A DNA stretch of 64,000 bases from Plantago elongata (GCA_036897095.1 JAYMSP010000065.1:1-64000), one strand, 5' to 3'; counted from the stretch's first letter, positions 36,266 through 51,246 are shown. Notes: generated by a model not told the origin, from the sequence alone. Translations and numbers: made by a program.

Positions 36266-37316
36266 ATACAACATTTAAAACATCCAGATTCAATATATTA
36301 TGCGGACAATTCATTCACATGCTTATAATTACTCTTGCATACCTTTCCTCCGGTTTATTTAATGTTAGGTATTCCCTCAGTACTACCCCTCTCACAATTT
36401 TTTTGAATTCGTGTGTTATTTTATGTGAATTCCACAAATTATGAGTAGGGGTGTAAAGACCCAACATCCCAATTCCTTTTCTCCTAATTCACTTAGTCCA
36501 ACCACAACACTATCTGACACAAGTAACTCCCATCTCTTTTTTACGTAAAGTATAATCCACACTCTCTTTCTTTATACTAATTATTATATACCATATGTGA
36601 TTATGATACTATTTTCCTATTGTTACAAAAATCAAGTCTATTGAAAGAATTGCTCCTCTAATTTATTGTCCTTCAAGCACTGCCAGTACCTCAAATTTTC
36701 ATTTAAAAAAAAAATCTTGTTAATACTTGGTTTCAATTTAAAATTAAAAAAATTCAATTTAAATTGAATTTTCTCAATTCGAATTTGGAATCAAGCACTC
36801 CATTTGATTTTCTTTTTGGAAAAAAGACTAATTAGCAACCAGCAAGAATTCATGAGCTTATACATCATTCAATATTCGATTCTTACTTACAAGCTAGTAC
36901 ACATGCACAGATCTTATTGGGAATATATCATGTCTCATAAATTCACGCATTCATCATTTATTATAAGGTGATAAGAATCTCAGATGTACAGACCAATAAC
37001 ATATAGCCAGACCTCCTACCTAATTAATTTTCCATGATAGATAAGTTTGGTGATGTATTCTCTTGCTGGAATCCTGAAAATCATAAATGATTCTCAGGTC
37101 AATGAACAATGATGTATCATAAACAGTTAATTCATGCGTGCACGTTCAAGATACACAAATGAGGTGGCTCAAGACCATTAACATTTGACCACAAGTTTCT
37201 TGGTTTTGAAAGTTGAAAGAACTGGAGAAAAACTAAGGCTAGACTAACAGTAATAGTATATGTTATGACTTGTTTGTACCTCCTATAGACAAAAACCCGG
37301 AAGGGAGATGGGCGAA

Positions 37317-40300
37317 TTAGAGGCGCCCGGTAACTTTGCTGAAAAGTATGTCTTCGCTTTCTACAGTGACTGTGTCCCCGACTACTGAGACCCAAGTTTC
37401 AGCAACATACTCCAACCTCCCGTCTATTATATCTGCTACAGTAAATACTCGTAGTGTGCCTTCACCTTCGGATGTGCCTGAGCTTGAGCTCGTATTGATT
37501 CCCTCTTGATTGCTAAGTGATTTAACCCTTGGAACAATAGCCCCATTAAGGTATACTGTTTTGTCATCCCCAACTACCATCATTTTCCGAAGACCATGTC
37601 CATCTAAAGCTTTATGCATGTGACCAAATACTACCAGTGGGATGGACAGTTCGGTTGTCTCTTTTATTTGGGATAATGCTAGTGCTAAATCTGTAACATA
37701 GACGCACGTCCAACGATATCAAATGAAAAATAAACGACAACCACATTTGAGATTTTGAGGCAATGATTTCACAGACAAATGACAAACTAAAAAGAAAATA
37801 GTATTAGAAGCAAAAGAGAATTACCAGGATCACCATGGTCACCGCCTTCAATATACCAATCTCGTCCACATATGTCATCAACATTAGAGCCTAGGCCTGC
37901 ATACCATTACATTGACGGAAGAATCTGTGACACTAAATATTCTGAGAAGAAAACACATTTGCTTCACAAGTTGGTTACCTGTAGGACCATTATGAGCAAG
38001 AAATACAACTGAATGATCTGTGGGAGTTCCTGATGCAGAATGGTAAATTCTTTTTGCACTTTGTTCCATGTCTCGGACACCATACCTAGAAATATTAGCA
38101 ATATGGATACTTAGAATCAAGGAATAAAGAGACAACACAGATGACAAATGATGAATTAATGACCATGAAATATTATCAGGATACTAAGCAAACATTGATT
38201 TATTTGTTATTTGACTGGGCACTAGAGATCACGTTAAACTAAATAGATATTTTAACAATAAGTTCAATGCAGTTATCACAGGAACGAAAACTCATTCAGG
38301 AGGCACACTAAATACAGGATGGGGCGATCACGACTGGTACGGAAATATAAGAGATGAAAATCTCACTTAGCATCAGATCAGTGTATAGGCTGTACCGCTG
38401 TACAACGGAACAAGAAGACATTCTGGGGTCTAGGCAAGACTCGTACCAGTTACTAGGAATCAGTAAAAGCTAGTTGTTGTAATACCAGAATTAGCTAACA
38501 CTCCAGCAGCTTCAGATATGGACATATAAGCCTGGTAATTGCCCAGGTTTACAACACATTAACATGACAAACACTTGGTGTCGTGGATATGTGGTTTTTC
38601 CTAATGTTGGGGAAAACAGGTCTTTCCTAAGAATTCTACCAAATAGAATACTAGTTTGTCCCTTCTTGCATTAAAAGTTGCAGCTTGAGACTCATCAAAG
38701 CGTAGACATGAAATTTGTAGAGACTTACTGAAAAAAATGGAGTTGACGATTCCTGCTAAAGGAACTTTATTAAAGAGTGGGAAAAAAAAGAGGCCAGTGA
38801 TTCAACTAATTCTTGCATGTCATCAAATGAGAGCAGTTATGAGAAATTTTGTTTTTTACCATTTTGTTTGCATTAAACTAGGAATGCTATAGATGGGATA
38901 TGCATATGAAAATGGAAGCGGGTCTATAATTCCACATACTAAAGGTACCTCTATAGACATACGACTTTGTCGTTTCGATCTTTATAGGCTGGCTGAGGGT
39001 AGACAAATGTCATAATTGCACATTAAGTTAAATGAAATAATTGTAAGTTGGCTCTTAGGCGGTAAGCACATTACATGCTAAAAACTTTCCTTCAGCATAT
39101 GTAGTGCATGATTCAATGGGAAACATGAAATCCTACGCACCTATTTTCTGTCCAGCATAATTAGAATCTTAGAAATTAGAATCTAATATTTTTTCCATTT
39201 GAATCTCCCAAGCATATCAGTTGTCATTTCGCTCATATGACTGATACTTCACTGATTTTTTAATGGCATACTCGTGAATCATGTAACAAGAGGCTGTCAA
39301 TGTACTAGTTTTCAAGTTATAATACGAAGAGTTATGTGCGCATGCCGCAAAAATTAATTACCTGGCAATAAGAAGTTGCTTGCGAAACATTCCATTACCG
39401 CCACAAGAAAATGGCCTTCCACCAACAATACTCAACTTCAAATTTGGATAATCTATCCGTCTGTAGCCAACATGTTCATCACCAAGACTGATATCCAGAT
39501 GATGATCCATGAAGTTTCATTAGCAATCGTGAATACAACACAAATCACATGCCAAAAAACACAATAAGGCCTTTTAGATGCATTTATTGTCTACTACAAA
39601 AAAGAGGAGTATCATTATCTAGTGTTGGAGACTGGTGATTCTGATTTTGTAAATAATTAGGTAGCTCTTGTTTATGAAATCCTGGTACTGCTGATAGAAC
39701 TCTTTGTTGCTATTTTTGGTTTAAAAACAAAAACTTACTCATCACCAAAACAACAAATGTGGGTAAAAGTATAAGTGCAAGTTGTCTCTCCCAGAAATCT
39801 ATATAGCATCAGATTTTTGGAAGTTAGATTTTAAAACTCAGTCAACCAGTCCGCTCTCAGATCATCAAACATTAATAGCTAATACATATCCCTAATATTT
39901 GATGCATTCTGACATTCTAAAGGGAACGAAAATACTCCAAAGCCGAATAGAACAAGTAAAATGCATACTACAGAACTCACCACTCAAGTTGAAGCTGAAC
40001 AGCATCCTTTTCCCTGTATTAAAATGCTGCCATAATCAGAATAAGTAGATTAAATGAAAACAATATAAACAGGAGGAAGTATGGCCTCTATAATTATGTT
40101 TCTACTGAGTTCAGATTTAACTTTAAATAACACAAAATCGAGACTTCATTTATCTGAACCAAAAAGGTAAGATGAAATCAGGGAAAAAAGAAGCTGCATA
40201 CAGAAGGAATATGGAGTTATAGTCTTGTAGACCCATACATGTTATGCTTATGAACACAACAATAAAACCAAGTGGAACCAAGCAAATTACATGCCCAAAT

Positions 40301-43300
40301 ACTTCCTCCTAATGTTGCATATGCGTTCAGTTATCTCAACCAAAATAGTACGATGAGATGGAGCAAAAGGAAGCTATGCATACAGAAGCTGCATGGACCG
40401 AAGCATGTGACGTTTATAAGTTATAACCAACAACAAGAACACACAGCGGGACCAAGCAAATTACATCCCCAAATACTTACTCGGTCAATAAATCAATGTT
40501 GCACAGTGACTAGTACCTTTATTAAGCATTCGAAGATTGTATTCTATGTTATTTTACTGTCGAGTATATTGAAAGTAAGAGAGCACATCAAATGCTAAAC
40601 ACTTTCTTACATCTTAGCAAGGAAAGAAGATGGATTGATTATTCATTTTTCAGGATAAGGTAGGGAAGCTGCAAGCAGCAGGTTCTGCCCTTATGGTGTG
40701 GCTAAGTAAAACCCCCAGGCTTAAGCAATAAGCTGCAAATAACAGAATCCAGATAGGTAAACAACACTACAGGATTGGTGCGACATGTTCAAGCCTAGAA
40801 GGCACAGAAGTTTGCTCCAGCTGGGATCAGATTCAGACCTGAGACCAGGGGGGATGCTATTCCCTATTTAACCAGCTAGGCCACTCTTACGGTAGAGACC
40901 GGATCCATGGTATTGTCTTAAATGAGCACAAATACAAGCAAGAAGTTACTTTATTTGACAGATGCACGTGAAAGTTGGAATTGACAACAGTTACTTGAAG
41001 GGGCTTTTCATCTATCTGTAGCTTTGACAATCACATTTATAGTAGTTTTCCTTCCATAAACTCCCGTTTTTCAAATTCTTCAGGTGCATCACTTATGGTA
41101 AGTACCAGTGCAAACAGAGTGGAACTAGCATGCCATAGAACAGCAGAAGCATATTATTTTATGAGTTAGACTATATTTTGTTCCAGTTAGAGTTGGGTTT
41201 CAGAAGCTGAGAGGAAAACAAGCAAAACTTGCAGTTTGCTAGTTTAAGGACAAACTGGAATGAGAAGAAATTTGTGTTTTAGTAAATAATAGTTGAGACT
41301 TGAGAGAATAGAGGAACAGCATAAACAATAGGCAAACCATATATTGCCAACAATCACACGTGAAAGAAACAATGAATCAATTGGTTACAAATTTGAACAC
41401 TGATGACTATAATAAGGAATCATCTTGATTAATGATTACGATAAAACACTCATTACTCAATATGGTAAGACAATCATGAGATGTATAATAAAGCTATTTG
41501 TAGATACTTTATACAGAACAATAAACTGAACTGAGAATAACTGTACGTCCTTACTTCAAAATGAAGCTATACCTAAAGAATGTGAGTGAGAAGTTTTTTT
41601 TAACCAATATAATAAATCCTGTTGAAGTGTCATTTTAAGCTGGTCTAAGCCAACTTAGCCAACAAATTAATTGAAGAGACTCTTTCAATTATAGGTTGGT
41701 AACACCAAGATTACGCTACTTTTTAAATTAACATGTACTCCTATCCCTGAAACGTTATATGTCAATCCGTACGTGACCTAAATTCGATTATGCAGATAGT
41801 AAACATCTACAAATATTTATAGGCCTTTGTTACATTTCTTTATTTGTTTGTCATACTCGTTAATTATATGTATCATTCTAAAATTATATCGTATTAAACT
41901 ATGTTTAAATATGTTTCTATAAAATTCAATTAGTTTCAATGTGATAATCTCTAAACGTTTAAAAAATGATCATTTTAAATTAATTGAAACTTTTACATTT
42001 AATGTCAAACATTATAAGAACTCAATTAAATCATTCTTTTTTATTGAAGCGGAAACATAATTTTTTTATTGAAGCGGAAACATAATTTTTACACTTTGAA
42101 ATACATATTTACTGAAATGTGTGAGTCCATACGTGACCTAAATTCGATTAATTCATAATTTATTTATAAAATTTATTTATGAGCACCGCACTAAGCATTG
42201 TTTATCATTTCTAATATTCATAATTAAGTGTTATAAGTTTTAGTCTTCCATATTATCCTAAAACATTACTCCATATTACCTTGAGGAGAACTTCGAAGTT
42301 CTCCAAGCATCATGATTTCCCAAAATAATAGCTTTAGCAAACTCAAGTCTTGAAATGCTTCTGACAAGATCAACGTTCTCATTACCCATATCACCTAATA
42401 AAGACCATAATATCAGTAAACAAAAATACTAAATACTAGTAATTAAAGTAGAACAAAGACTGGAAAAGATTTAATTGAACACTAGAGCACCTGTGAACAA
42501 CACCAAATCCGGCTGCATTTGAAGACACAACCATATTAGAAAATCTATCATGGTAAAAAAAGAAGGGCAAGAATCAAGTAATAATCACCCATTGATTCAT
42601 ATATCAAATCCTTCCATTGTCTTAATATTAAACCAAGTTCCAAGTCACAAAAAATTAGCAAATGTTTCTAACATTAATCCAACATATTATAATCTACTAT
42701 CTAAAATGGCATGCTCTATACTTCAAAAATCAAGATTATTTACAGAGTAATTTTGCACTGGTTTCAATTAAATATGACACGTCACATGCATAATGATAAG
42801 GAAAAGCAATGTTTATATACCTTTCAGTGGTTATATAAATTCATAAATTATAATAATAATTCATCGAATAGAATTTTGTGAGGAGAAAAAGAAAAGAAAA
42901 AAAAGCATGTATATAAGTAGGCACAAGTAGTAATGTTGGCTTAATAAGACCCAAAACTGGCTATGTATGAGTTCTGAAAAGTTCTCGCGTGTATGAGTAT
43001 ATATGGCAATAGAAGAAAAGGTAGAGTATTCGAATCTCATTGCAATCCTGAACCTGTCATCTTGAGGTGTAGTCATGATAGTATAAGTCATCCAGAGTTT
43101 TTCTTTTGAAACAATTTCTTAGACATTACAGCGCAGATTACAGGTTAAGCTCACAAATTCAAACTTAATTTGCGTCAACTAACATTTAGTTTATACTTCA
43201 TAGTTAACCTAATAAATGATCTACTTCTCATCTTATCCTCTTCTGAGGTTCAATAACCACACATGATCCTAGATTCTCCTAACTCAATTTAAAGCAAACA

Positions 43301-43923
43301 GTAGTAAACTAACATTTTTTCTCCGTAACAAAAATGGCCTTATTAAAAGCTGTAAATTTGTCGAACTAAAAGCTAAGATATACACAGCAACATTATGTAC
43401 TACAGATTATTCAAAATCCATTCCATGATCATCTATCACAATCGACTTTTTCATCTCTTTCAGCTTATTTTAAGTAGATAAGCAGAAGAAGCTTTTTGGC
43501 AAACACATAATTTCTGATTCAGCTAAACAAAATACTAAAATTTGTTTTCGAATCAATTGGCAAAACAGCTTGCCAGTAAGTACCTTCAACAGTTGCAGAG
43601 CCTTGGCATCCTCTTCTAGACTCCAATCGTCGTGCTGAAATAAAATCAACAGAACTTTTCTTTAATTAGTATCAACAATTGACCTTTTCAAGCGTGAGTT
43701 TGATTCTGAAGAGGAAACTGATGAAGAATTGTACTATTTGATATTGAATTATTGATAGAGAGAGAAAAGAGAAACTTACGATGTCACCAACAATGGCGAT
43801 ACGAACGGAAGTAGCCATGGCGAAGTTGTTGTTGTTGGTGCAGCTGCAATTTGGTCTCCAAGGCGAAGAGTTCGAATTCACAAATGGCACAGCGTGTAAC
43901 CACGTGCTGCTGCAGCTCAACAT
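37317..43923 (-). CDS. Calcineurin-like metallophosphoesterase, probably organelle-targeted
   Basis: Nine coding exons: 43780-43923, 43584-43634, 42491-42512 (22 bp), 42280-42394, 39981-40013 (33 bp), 39362-39487, 37979-38085, 37825-37896 and 37317-37690. All phases close, giving 347 residues. Metal-site motifs are complete: VGDIHDDW (Asp47, His49), FTGDMGNENVDL (Asp74), LGNHDAW (Asn99-His100), LAHNG, GGDHGD and FGHMH. The family is two-metal phosphoesterases; this subgroup is conserved in plants and cyanobacteria and its substrate is not known to me. The first 35 residues are Ser/Asn-rich and precede MATSVRIAIVGD, so they could be a plastid transit peptide, while Met36 could serve as an alternative cytosolic start. 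Two introns are long (about 1.3 and 2.3 kb) and two exons are tiny. Confidence 0.92.
40150..40483. repeat. Diverged tandem duplication inside a large intron
   Basis: Copy A, about 40150-40304, and copy B, about 40330-40483, share 'accaagcaaattacatccccaaatact'-type text, 'agaagct(g)catacagaag' and a leading 'tatct(g/c)aaccaaaa'. The period is about 179 bp. It lies in the 2.3-kb intron of the metallophosphoesterase gene and has no coding sense. Confidence 0.6.
42038..42092. repeat. 25-bp tandem duplication
   Basis: 'ttattgaagcggaaacataa' occurs twice in succession, in the same large intron. Confidence 0.8.
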
Positions 43924-43984
43924 TTCTATGCATTTTGAAGAATTGCATTCTTTTACCTCTTTCTTATTTATTTTCCTCCTGAGT

Positions 43985-44175
43985 ATTTAAATAGATTTTG
44001 GTGAAATTAGGTATACTGATTGGTATAAAATTTAAATGGGTATTTAAAAGTATTTATTTTCCTAGTATAGTATTTGAATGAGTATTTAAATAGATTTTGG
44101 TGAAATTAGGTATATGCTGATTGATATAGAATTTGAATGGGTATTTAAAAGTATTTTGGTAAAATTGTGTTTGGA
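43985..44175. repeat. Tandem duplication in the metallophosphoesterase upstream region
   Basis: 'gagtatttaaatagattttgg' followed by 'tgaaattaggtata' and 'gggtatttaaaagtattt' occurs twice with a period of about 107 bp, starting 60 bp upstream of the gene's ATG. It may affect promoter spacing. Confidence 0.75.
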
Positions 44176-44523
44176 AGAAAAAAAATTAAAAAGTAATATT
44201 TAAAGTGTATTTTAGGCCAGTTCATCGAGCCAAATGAATGCTATGTCAATCAGCCGCATATATTACATGAAAAAAGTATAATACTCATACTATATTTGTA
44301 ACATCTAGAATTTCAAGTCAGATTCATAGCAATTAAATTAAATAGATTGAGCAGGGTGCACCTTTCATTTTGAAAACTCGAGAATTAATTATACTTGCTC
44401 TGGATCAATCCTTGTACAATGAGTGAGTCAAAGTGTGCGGAAAAGTAATTGTGTTGGTACAGTGAACCAGTATATCGAGTTGTTCATGAAGGATCGGGCT
44501 CTCGGAAATCTAGCACAATAGGT

Positions 44524-45827
44524 ATGGCAGACATGAAAAAGTTCTCCATGGAGCACACCAACATTTCGTTGAAATTGGCAAAGCAAGTCATCTCCTCTGA
44601 AGCCAAAGACAGAAACTTTGTATTCTCACCACTGTCGATTCATATCCTACTAGGCTTGGCTGCTGCTGGCTCGACAGATCAGACCCTGAAAGAGTTGCTC
44701 GGCTATCTCAAGGCCAGTTCCAGTGAAGAGTTCAATTCCTATCTCTCGGAGCTCGTGTCAGTTTTGTTTGCTGATGGAACATCACTTAAGGGCCGCGTGT
44801 ATCGTGTTCGAATGTAGTGTGGGTTGCTCAGCAGTTTATAATGAAACCTGAGTTCAAAAGTATTGTTCAGAATGCTTACAACACTGTTCTGGATAGTGTT
44901 GATTTCCAGAATAAGGACAAGGTTAAGCCTCTTCATGTTTTCCTAATGTTTCATTAACATGTTGAGTGTAAAAAGTTGTGACATTTGTTTTAGGATGGAT
45001 GGAATAACTTCCATAATGTAGTTTGTTTTAATACTGTTTCATCATTACTTAAAAAGGTTGAAGAAGCAGTAACAAAGGTGAATCAGTGGGCTGAGGCCAA
45101 AACAAATGGCTTGATCAAACAAGTTATTTCAAGCAGATCTGTTGATGCTCTTACCAGGCTTATATTTGGAAATGCTGTATATTTCAATGGAGCTTGGTTT
45201 AACCAATTTGATCCACAGTCAACAGAGCATCACACTCTTCTCTCATGGATGGTAGTTCAGTTCAGGTGCCTTTCATGTTTAAGGGTGGATGGGAACCACA
45301 ATATTTTCTTGCTTTTGATGGGTTTAAAGTTGTGAGTTTTACCTTACAAGAACAGTAAGGATGGAAGGAGGTTTTGTATGTACAAATTTCTACCAGATGC
45401 CATAGATGGACTACCTGCACTGGTTGAAAAAGTCACCTCTGAACCTGAATTCATTGAACAGCACCTGCCGAATAAAGCAGTTACGCTTAGGGAGTTTGCT
45501 ATTCCAATATGCAAAATAGATTTTCAATTTGATTCTATCAATGTTCTCGAGGAACTCGGGTTGGTGTCTGCGTTTCTAGGTGGCCATGGCATTTCAAATA
45601 TGGTGAACGAGGATCTGTTTGTTTCGAGTATGTCACAGAAATCATGTATTGAGGTGAATGAGCATGGGACTGAAGCTGCTGCTGTTACATTTAAGCAGTG
45701 TGGTGGAGGTTGTGATGTCCGTCTTCCTGCGTTTGTGGCAGACCACCCCTTTCTGTTTGTTATAAGGGAAAATACTACTGGGTTGTTGCTGTTCATTGGG
45801 CATGTTCTCAATCCTCTTGCTGGTTAA
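44524..45827 (+). pseudogene. Plant serpin (Z-type) gene, broken
   Basis: From MADMKKFSMEHTNISLKLAK the text follows plant serpins: NFVFSPLSIHILLGLAAAGS, then EAKTNGLIKQVI, LIFGNAVYFNGAW, VNEHGTEAAAVTF and ADHPFLFVIRENTTGLLLFIG. Serpins are suicide inhibitors of proteases. The single intron typical of plant serpins is kept (about 44923-45056, after VDFQNKDK), so this is not a processed copy. The frame breaks near 44795 by one missing base (PRVSCSNVVWV continues in another frame), again near 45225-45245, and a stop lies near 45357. The reactive-centre loop is shortened: after EAAAVTF comes KQCGGGCDVRLPAFVADHPF in place of the usual longer loop, so even an intact product would be a poor inhibitor. 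Confidence 0.88.
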
Positions 45828-46492
45828 TAAGCCTTACAGACTGAAAAAGGAGTGAAGAGGTGATCAAGACACAACGCTAGTTACTACTGTCTGTCGCATT
45901 TATTTCGCAATAAGATGAAACCACAGGCTTTAATTTGCTGAGTCTAGATATCAAGTCTTGCAAGTAAATTAGCTGTGTAATAAAATGTTGCATTTCAAGA
46001 ATAATATTGATGAAATTAGTTCACCTTGTACCAGCTGAAACCTTATCCGAGCTTTCATGTTGTCAGCCAAGTCCTCAGGACATTTCATAAGATTTCTATC
46101 TTCCATCAAATAGTCGATATGGGCAGGGTTGAAAAAGTACTATCACTGTTCTTCCTCAGACTGGCATTGTGGGCGGGGTTAGCCCGGAGAAATTTATGAA
46201 ATGCTTTTCGATCTTTTCAATTAGCAAATCGGCCTTTCCCATTAAATAGCTAATGTTCATAAAGCTTCATGCTTCCTTGACTACAACTTGAGTTCCATAA
46301 ACAGATCCTTGACTTCTTTCGTCTTAGTATACTGAAATGGAACATCACCAGTAAGGACATGGTTAGCTTCTTCGTTTTTGTTGTTCTTGATACTTACAGA
46401 ATACACAAGCAAACGAACAATAAGAAACAGAAAAATGCAGCATGGAACGTAAAAGCAGCAATCAGTTATCACTCTCCAACTTACTCTCCAAC
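45828..46492. other. Gap between serpin and SUN pseudogenes
   Basis: Contains serpin 3' flank and unassigned sequence. A minus-strand frame at 46281-46472 resembles no family. Confidence 0.45.
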
Positions 46493-47450
46493 TTATGTCC
46501 CAGTAGCATGACCATGGTTGGGCGTAAACACGAACCTAATAGTGTCTATGCGAGTTGCAGCACAGCAGCAGCAGATTCCACTGCCTTGTATGTCTGAGCA
46601 TTGCTCTTTTCAAGGTCATAAGTAAACTCATCTAACAGAAATTCCTTATTTTCAGCTATCCAGTTAACAGGACCTTGCCCATGGACCCATCCAAATATCC
46701 TGCATTCCTTTGGAGCACTAGACCGGTTATTAATAACGCTCTTATCAACATGTTCTAAAGTAAAAGCATCTGGTATAATCTGTGAACTAAGAAAAACCTC
46801 AACAAAGCCACTCCCTCCTTTAAGACCAAAACATGTCCCAGGCCAGCAAAAGAAAACTCCTCTGAATGCCTAATCACCTCTGCACCTCTCGCCACCAATG
46901 CTTAATCCACCATCCCCATCCCATCAGCAGCATGCTTCGCCATCTCCTTCTCCACAATCTCTCTAGCATAGCCCTTTTATCTCGTCCAAACTCACCGCAA
47001 AATCACCAATAGACTTGTCAATACCATCATTCTTCGCATTCAATGCCTTCAACTTCAAACCAATTTCCTCAACCTTCTTTACCAGTTTGTCATCAAATTC
47101 CTTCATCACAGAAGTAATCCCCTCCTCAGGTTTCCTATACACAACATCCACCTGCACCTTCATTGCCGTCACCAACTTTTTAACAAGATTCTCCACTTCA
47201 GCAAAGTTCCTGTCAAAATCATCAGACAGATCCTCCTTGTACAGTTCAAATTTCTCATCAAGCTCTTTTCTCACAGAAGTAATCCCCTCTGCAGCTTTCC
47301 TCTCTAAAGCAGCACTTGCATGCAGCAAATTTTGCATACAAATCACCCGAAATACAGGGCATATCCCGACCCGCATCGAACAGCACCCACCTGATCGTCT
47401 TTACGAAACATAACAAAATCACCAACAGCACAAGAATCTTAGGCCTTTTT
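46493..47450 (-). pseudogene. SUN-domain nuclear-envelope protein gene, broken and apparently intronless
   Basis: On the minus strand, in order: a hydrophobic segment KRPKILVLLVILLCFVKT (about 47393-47448), a coiled coil (46963-47376) containing two related blocks beginning EGITSVRKELDEK and EGITSVMKEFDDK, then EKEMAKHAADGMG and RHSEEFSF. The SUN domain follows: GTCFGLKGGSGFVEVF, PDAFTLEHVDKSVINNRSSA, CRIFGWVHG, FLLDEFTYDLEKSNAQTY and IDTIRFVFTPNHGHATGT. Plant SUN1/2 proteins sit in the inner nuclear membrane and bind KASH proteins. Defects: the transmembrane and coiled-coil parts are in different frames, a stop follows GMVD, about 30 residues of the SUN core are missing after SFAG, and a frame change precedes IDTIRF. 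The protein ends before the final Cys-containing strand. No intron is seen, which suggests a processed copy. Confidence 0.82.
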
Positions 47451-47905
47451 AGGGAAGTGTTTCAAGACTTTCATCAATTCCACTCCAACTCAGCTTTGTA
47501 GCTATAATGAAACCTGGATCACTTGATGGTTTCGACAATTGTGTTATGGTGATCATCGTGAGTTAGCTCAGTTTTGCCATGTATTAGTTCTAGGGAGAAC
47601 AATAGATTTAGTTCATTAGGTTATTGTTTAGCAGTCCTAGTCTCACTTATATCAAGAGAGCAAGATTTGTTAAGTATAATCCATTTTTTTCGCAGACCTA
47701 TCGAGCTGAGCCTGGCTTTATGACATGGGAAGCAATCTAGTGGGGAAATTCAACAGTGATCCAAGAAAGTACCATCGAATTTGTGCATCTAAACCACTCT
47801 TTCAAGGTGGATTATCATCAGTAGGTTTCATCAACTACTCCATTGATGAATCAGAACTCATTCCATTGATTATATATATATACCCTATTTCAACGAGCCA
47901 GAGGA
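47451..47905. other. Gap between SUN and second serpin pseudogene
   Basis: No gene is supported in this stretch. Confidence 0.45.
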
Positions 47906-48605
47906 TTAAGTTATAAGTACATGCCCAACGAATAACAACATCCCAGTCGTATCTTCCCTTACAACAAACAGAAATGAGTGGTCTGCCACAAACTTGGGAC
48001 AAGACTTCGTTCTCCCAAAACTAACCATCTCAGACGTAGCAGCAGTAGCCTCAGTGCCATGCTCATTTACCTCAAAAAATGACTTGTGCAAAGTACAGTC
48101 AACAGAAAGATACTTGTACATAATCTTTGGAAAGCCCTGTCCACTAAATATTGGTAATCCGAGTTTGCTGTGAACATCAGAAGCCTCAAACTCGAAACTG
48201 ATGTTGAACTTTGGAATAAGGAATCTTTCAAGCAGCACATACTCATAGGGAAGATGGTGTTCAATGGATCCAGGTTTAGAGGTGACCTTTTCGTCTAGGG
48301 CAGGCAGTCCATCTACATCTTGTAAGAACATGTAACATGGTAAAACTTCGCATATAATTTCCTTGCTTGCGACAATTCCGAAACCTTAAATCCATCAAAT
48401 GCACGAAAATAGTGTCCCGGGACACCATCGTTCATGTAAGGCGCCTGAACTGAACTGCCATCCATGAGGAAAGCAGTATCATTTCCTGTTAAATTTTAAT
48501 TGTTGGGGAAATTTTTGAACCCAATCTCCTTTGAAACCCAACACATTTCCGAATAATTCTTGTCGGATCATAACAGATCTACTTTGAATAACTGTAGCAT
48601 CTGGA
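47906..48605 (-). pseudogene. Second serpin fragment (3' half)
   Basis: On the minus strand the text starts near VIQSRSV, passes FGNVLGFKGDWVQKF and DTAFLMDGSSVQAPYM, then a 141-residue frame with DVDGLPALDEKVTS, VNEHGTEATAATSEM, CPKFVADHSFLFVVREDTTG and LLFVGHVL. It corresponds to the serpin second exon. The first exon and the intron are absent and the upstream part has frame changes. It is inverted relative to the serpin at 44524, with the SUN pseudogene between. The loop after EATAATSEM is longer than in the first serpin. Confidence 0.85.
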
Positions 48606-49542
48606 GATTTTGTTCAGTCTCTGATTTGTAGTTAAATGCAGTTGAAAATTGAAACTGATCAGTCGAAATTCCTTATTGTCTAACTCTAGTTTTAAATTCC
48701 AAATGTGAAGAGATCCGGCTTTTAACAATAATAATTAAGATCATATCTCATAATAAACTCACAAGAACAAAATCAAGAAGAATAACAAACAAAAAAGGAA
48801 AGAAGAGATGAACTATCAATTAAATAAATGGGCCAAGCCCTAATACAGCAAGTAATATTACCTGACAAAAGAAATTCAGGTCAAGAAAACTGAAAAATCT
48901 ATTTCATTCGGAAGTCTTACTTCGAAGAATATACGAGTGGAATAAAGTGTGCGAGAAAATGATATATTTTCGAAAAGTATTTATGAGAAACCGCATCAGT
49001 CCAACGTGTTATAATTGATTAGTGGTTGAGTCGTAACTCGTAACATATTCAAATCTTTCTATGTCATTCTTTCGAAATATCGTAAATGTTTCCGATTTTT
49101 TATACTACATAGATTAAATATTGTTGATCAAACGTGCCCCATAAACATTTTGGTGACAAAAGTTAGTTATTAGTCATTAAATTTGAGGCGAGGATGATGT
49201 TTGTCAACAAATCAATACTTTGTAGATTGAATTTGTCTACCTTTCAAATTAAATACTGTTTGACTCTTAGTGTCAACTACGTATGCTTATTGTACTAAAT
49301 TTACCGAGTTTTCAGACTTAATATTTCACATGCCAACTACGTACGATTAAAGGACTAAATCTGTCATTTTATCAAACCTAGGTCTAGCTAATTGCCTGAA
49401 TTTCTAACATCGAATTAAATAACGTTAAAGCATTAGTTCGCAGAGCGTCATCTTGTTCGAAAATCCAAATCTTGGCGAACTAAGCGATCAAAAAATTGAA
49501 TAGAATCAGACAAAGATTGGACAGAATCAGATTTTCCTTTAA
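48606..49542. other. Intergenic gap before the ubiquitin fusion gene
   Basis: AT-rich, no gene. The leader exon of the next gene probably begins in the last 100 bp. Confidence 0.45.

Positions 49543-51246
<1,704 letters not shown>

Larger units (their letters stand above)
34541..37316. other. Intergenic gap with small repeats
   Basis: No gene is supported. It contains the tandem repeat at 34902-35005 and the MITE at 36087-36265. The short ORFs at 35306-35772 show no family features. Confidence 0.45.

Noticed and set aside
47015-47413. Plus-strand ORF of 132 codons rich in Ser and Phe
   Set aside because: It is the shadow of the SUN pseudogene coiled coil on the other strand.
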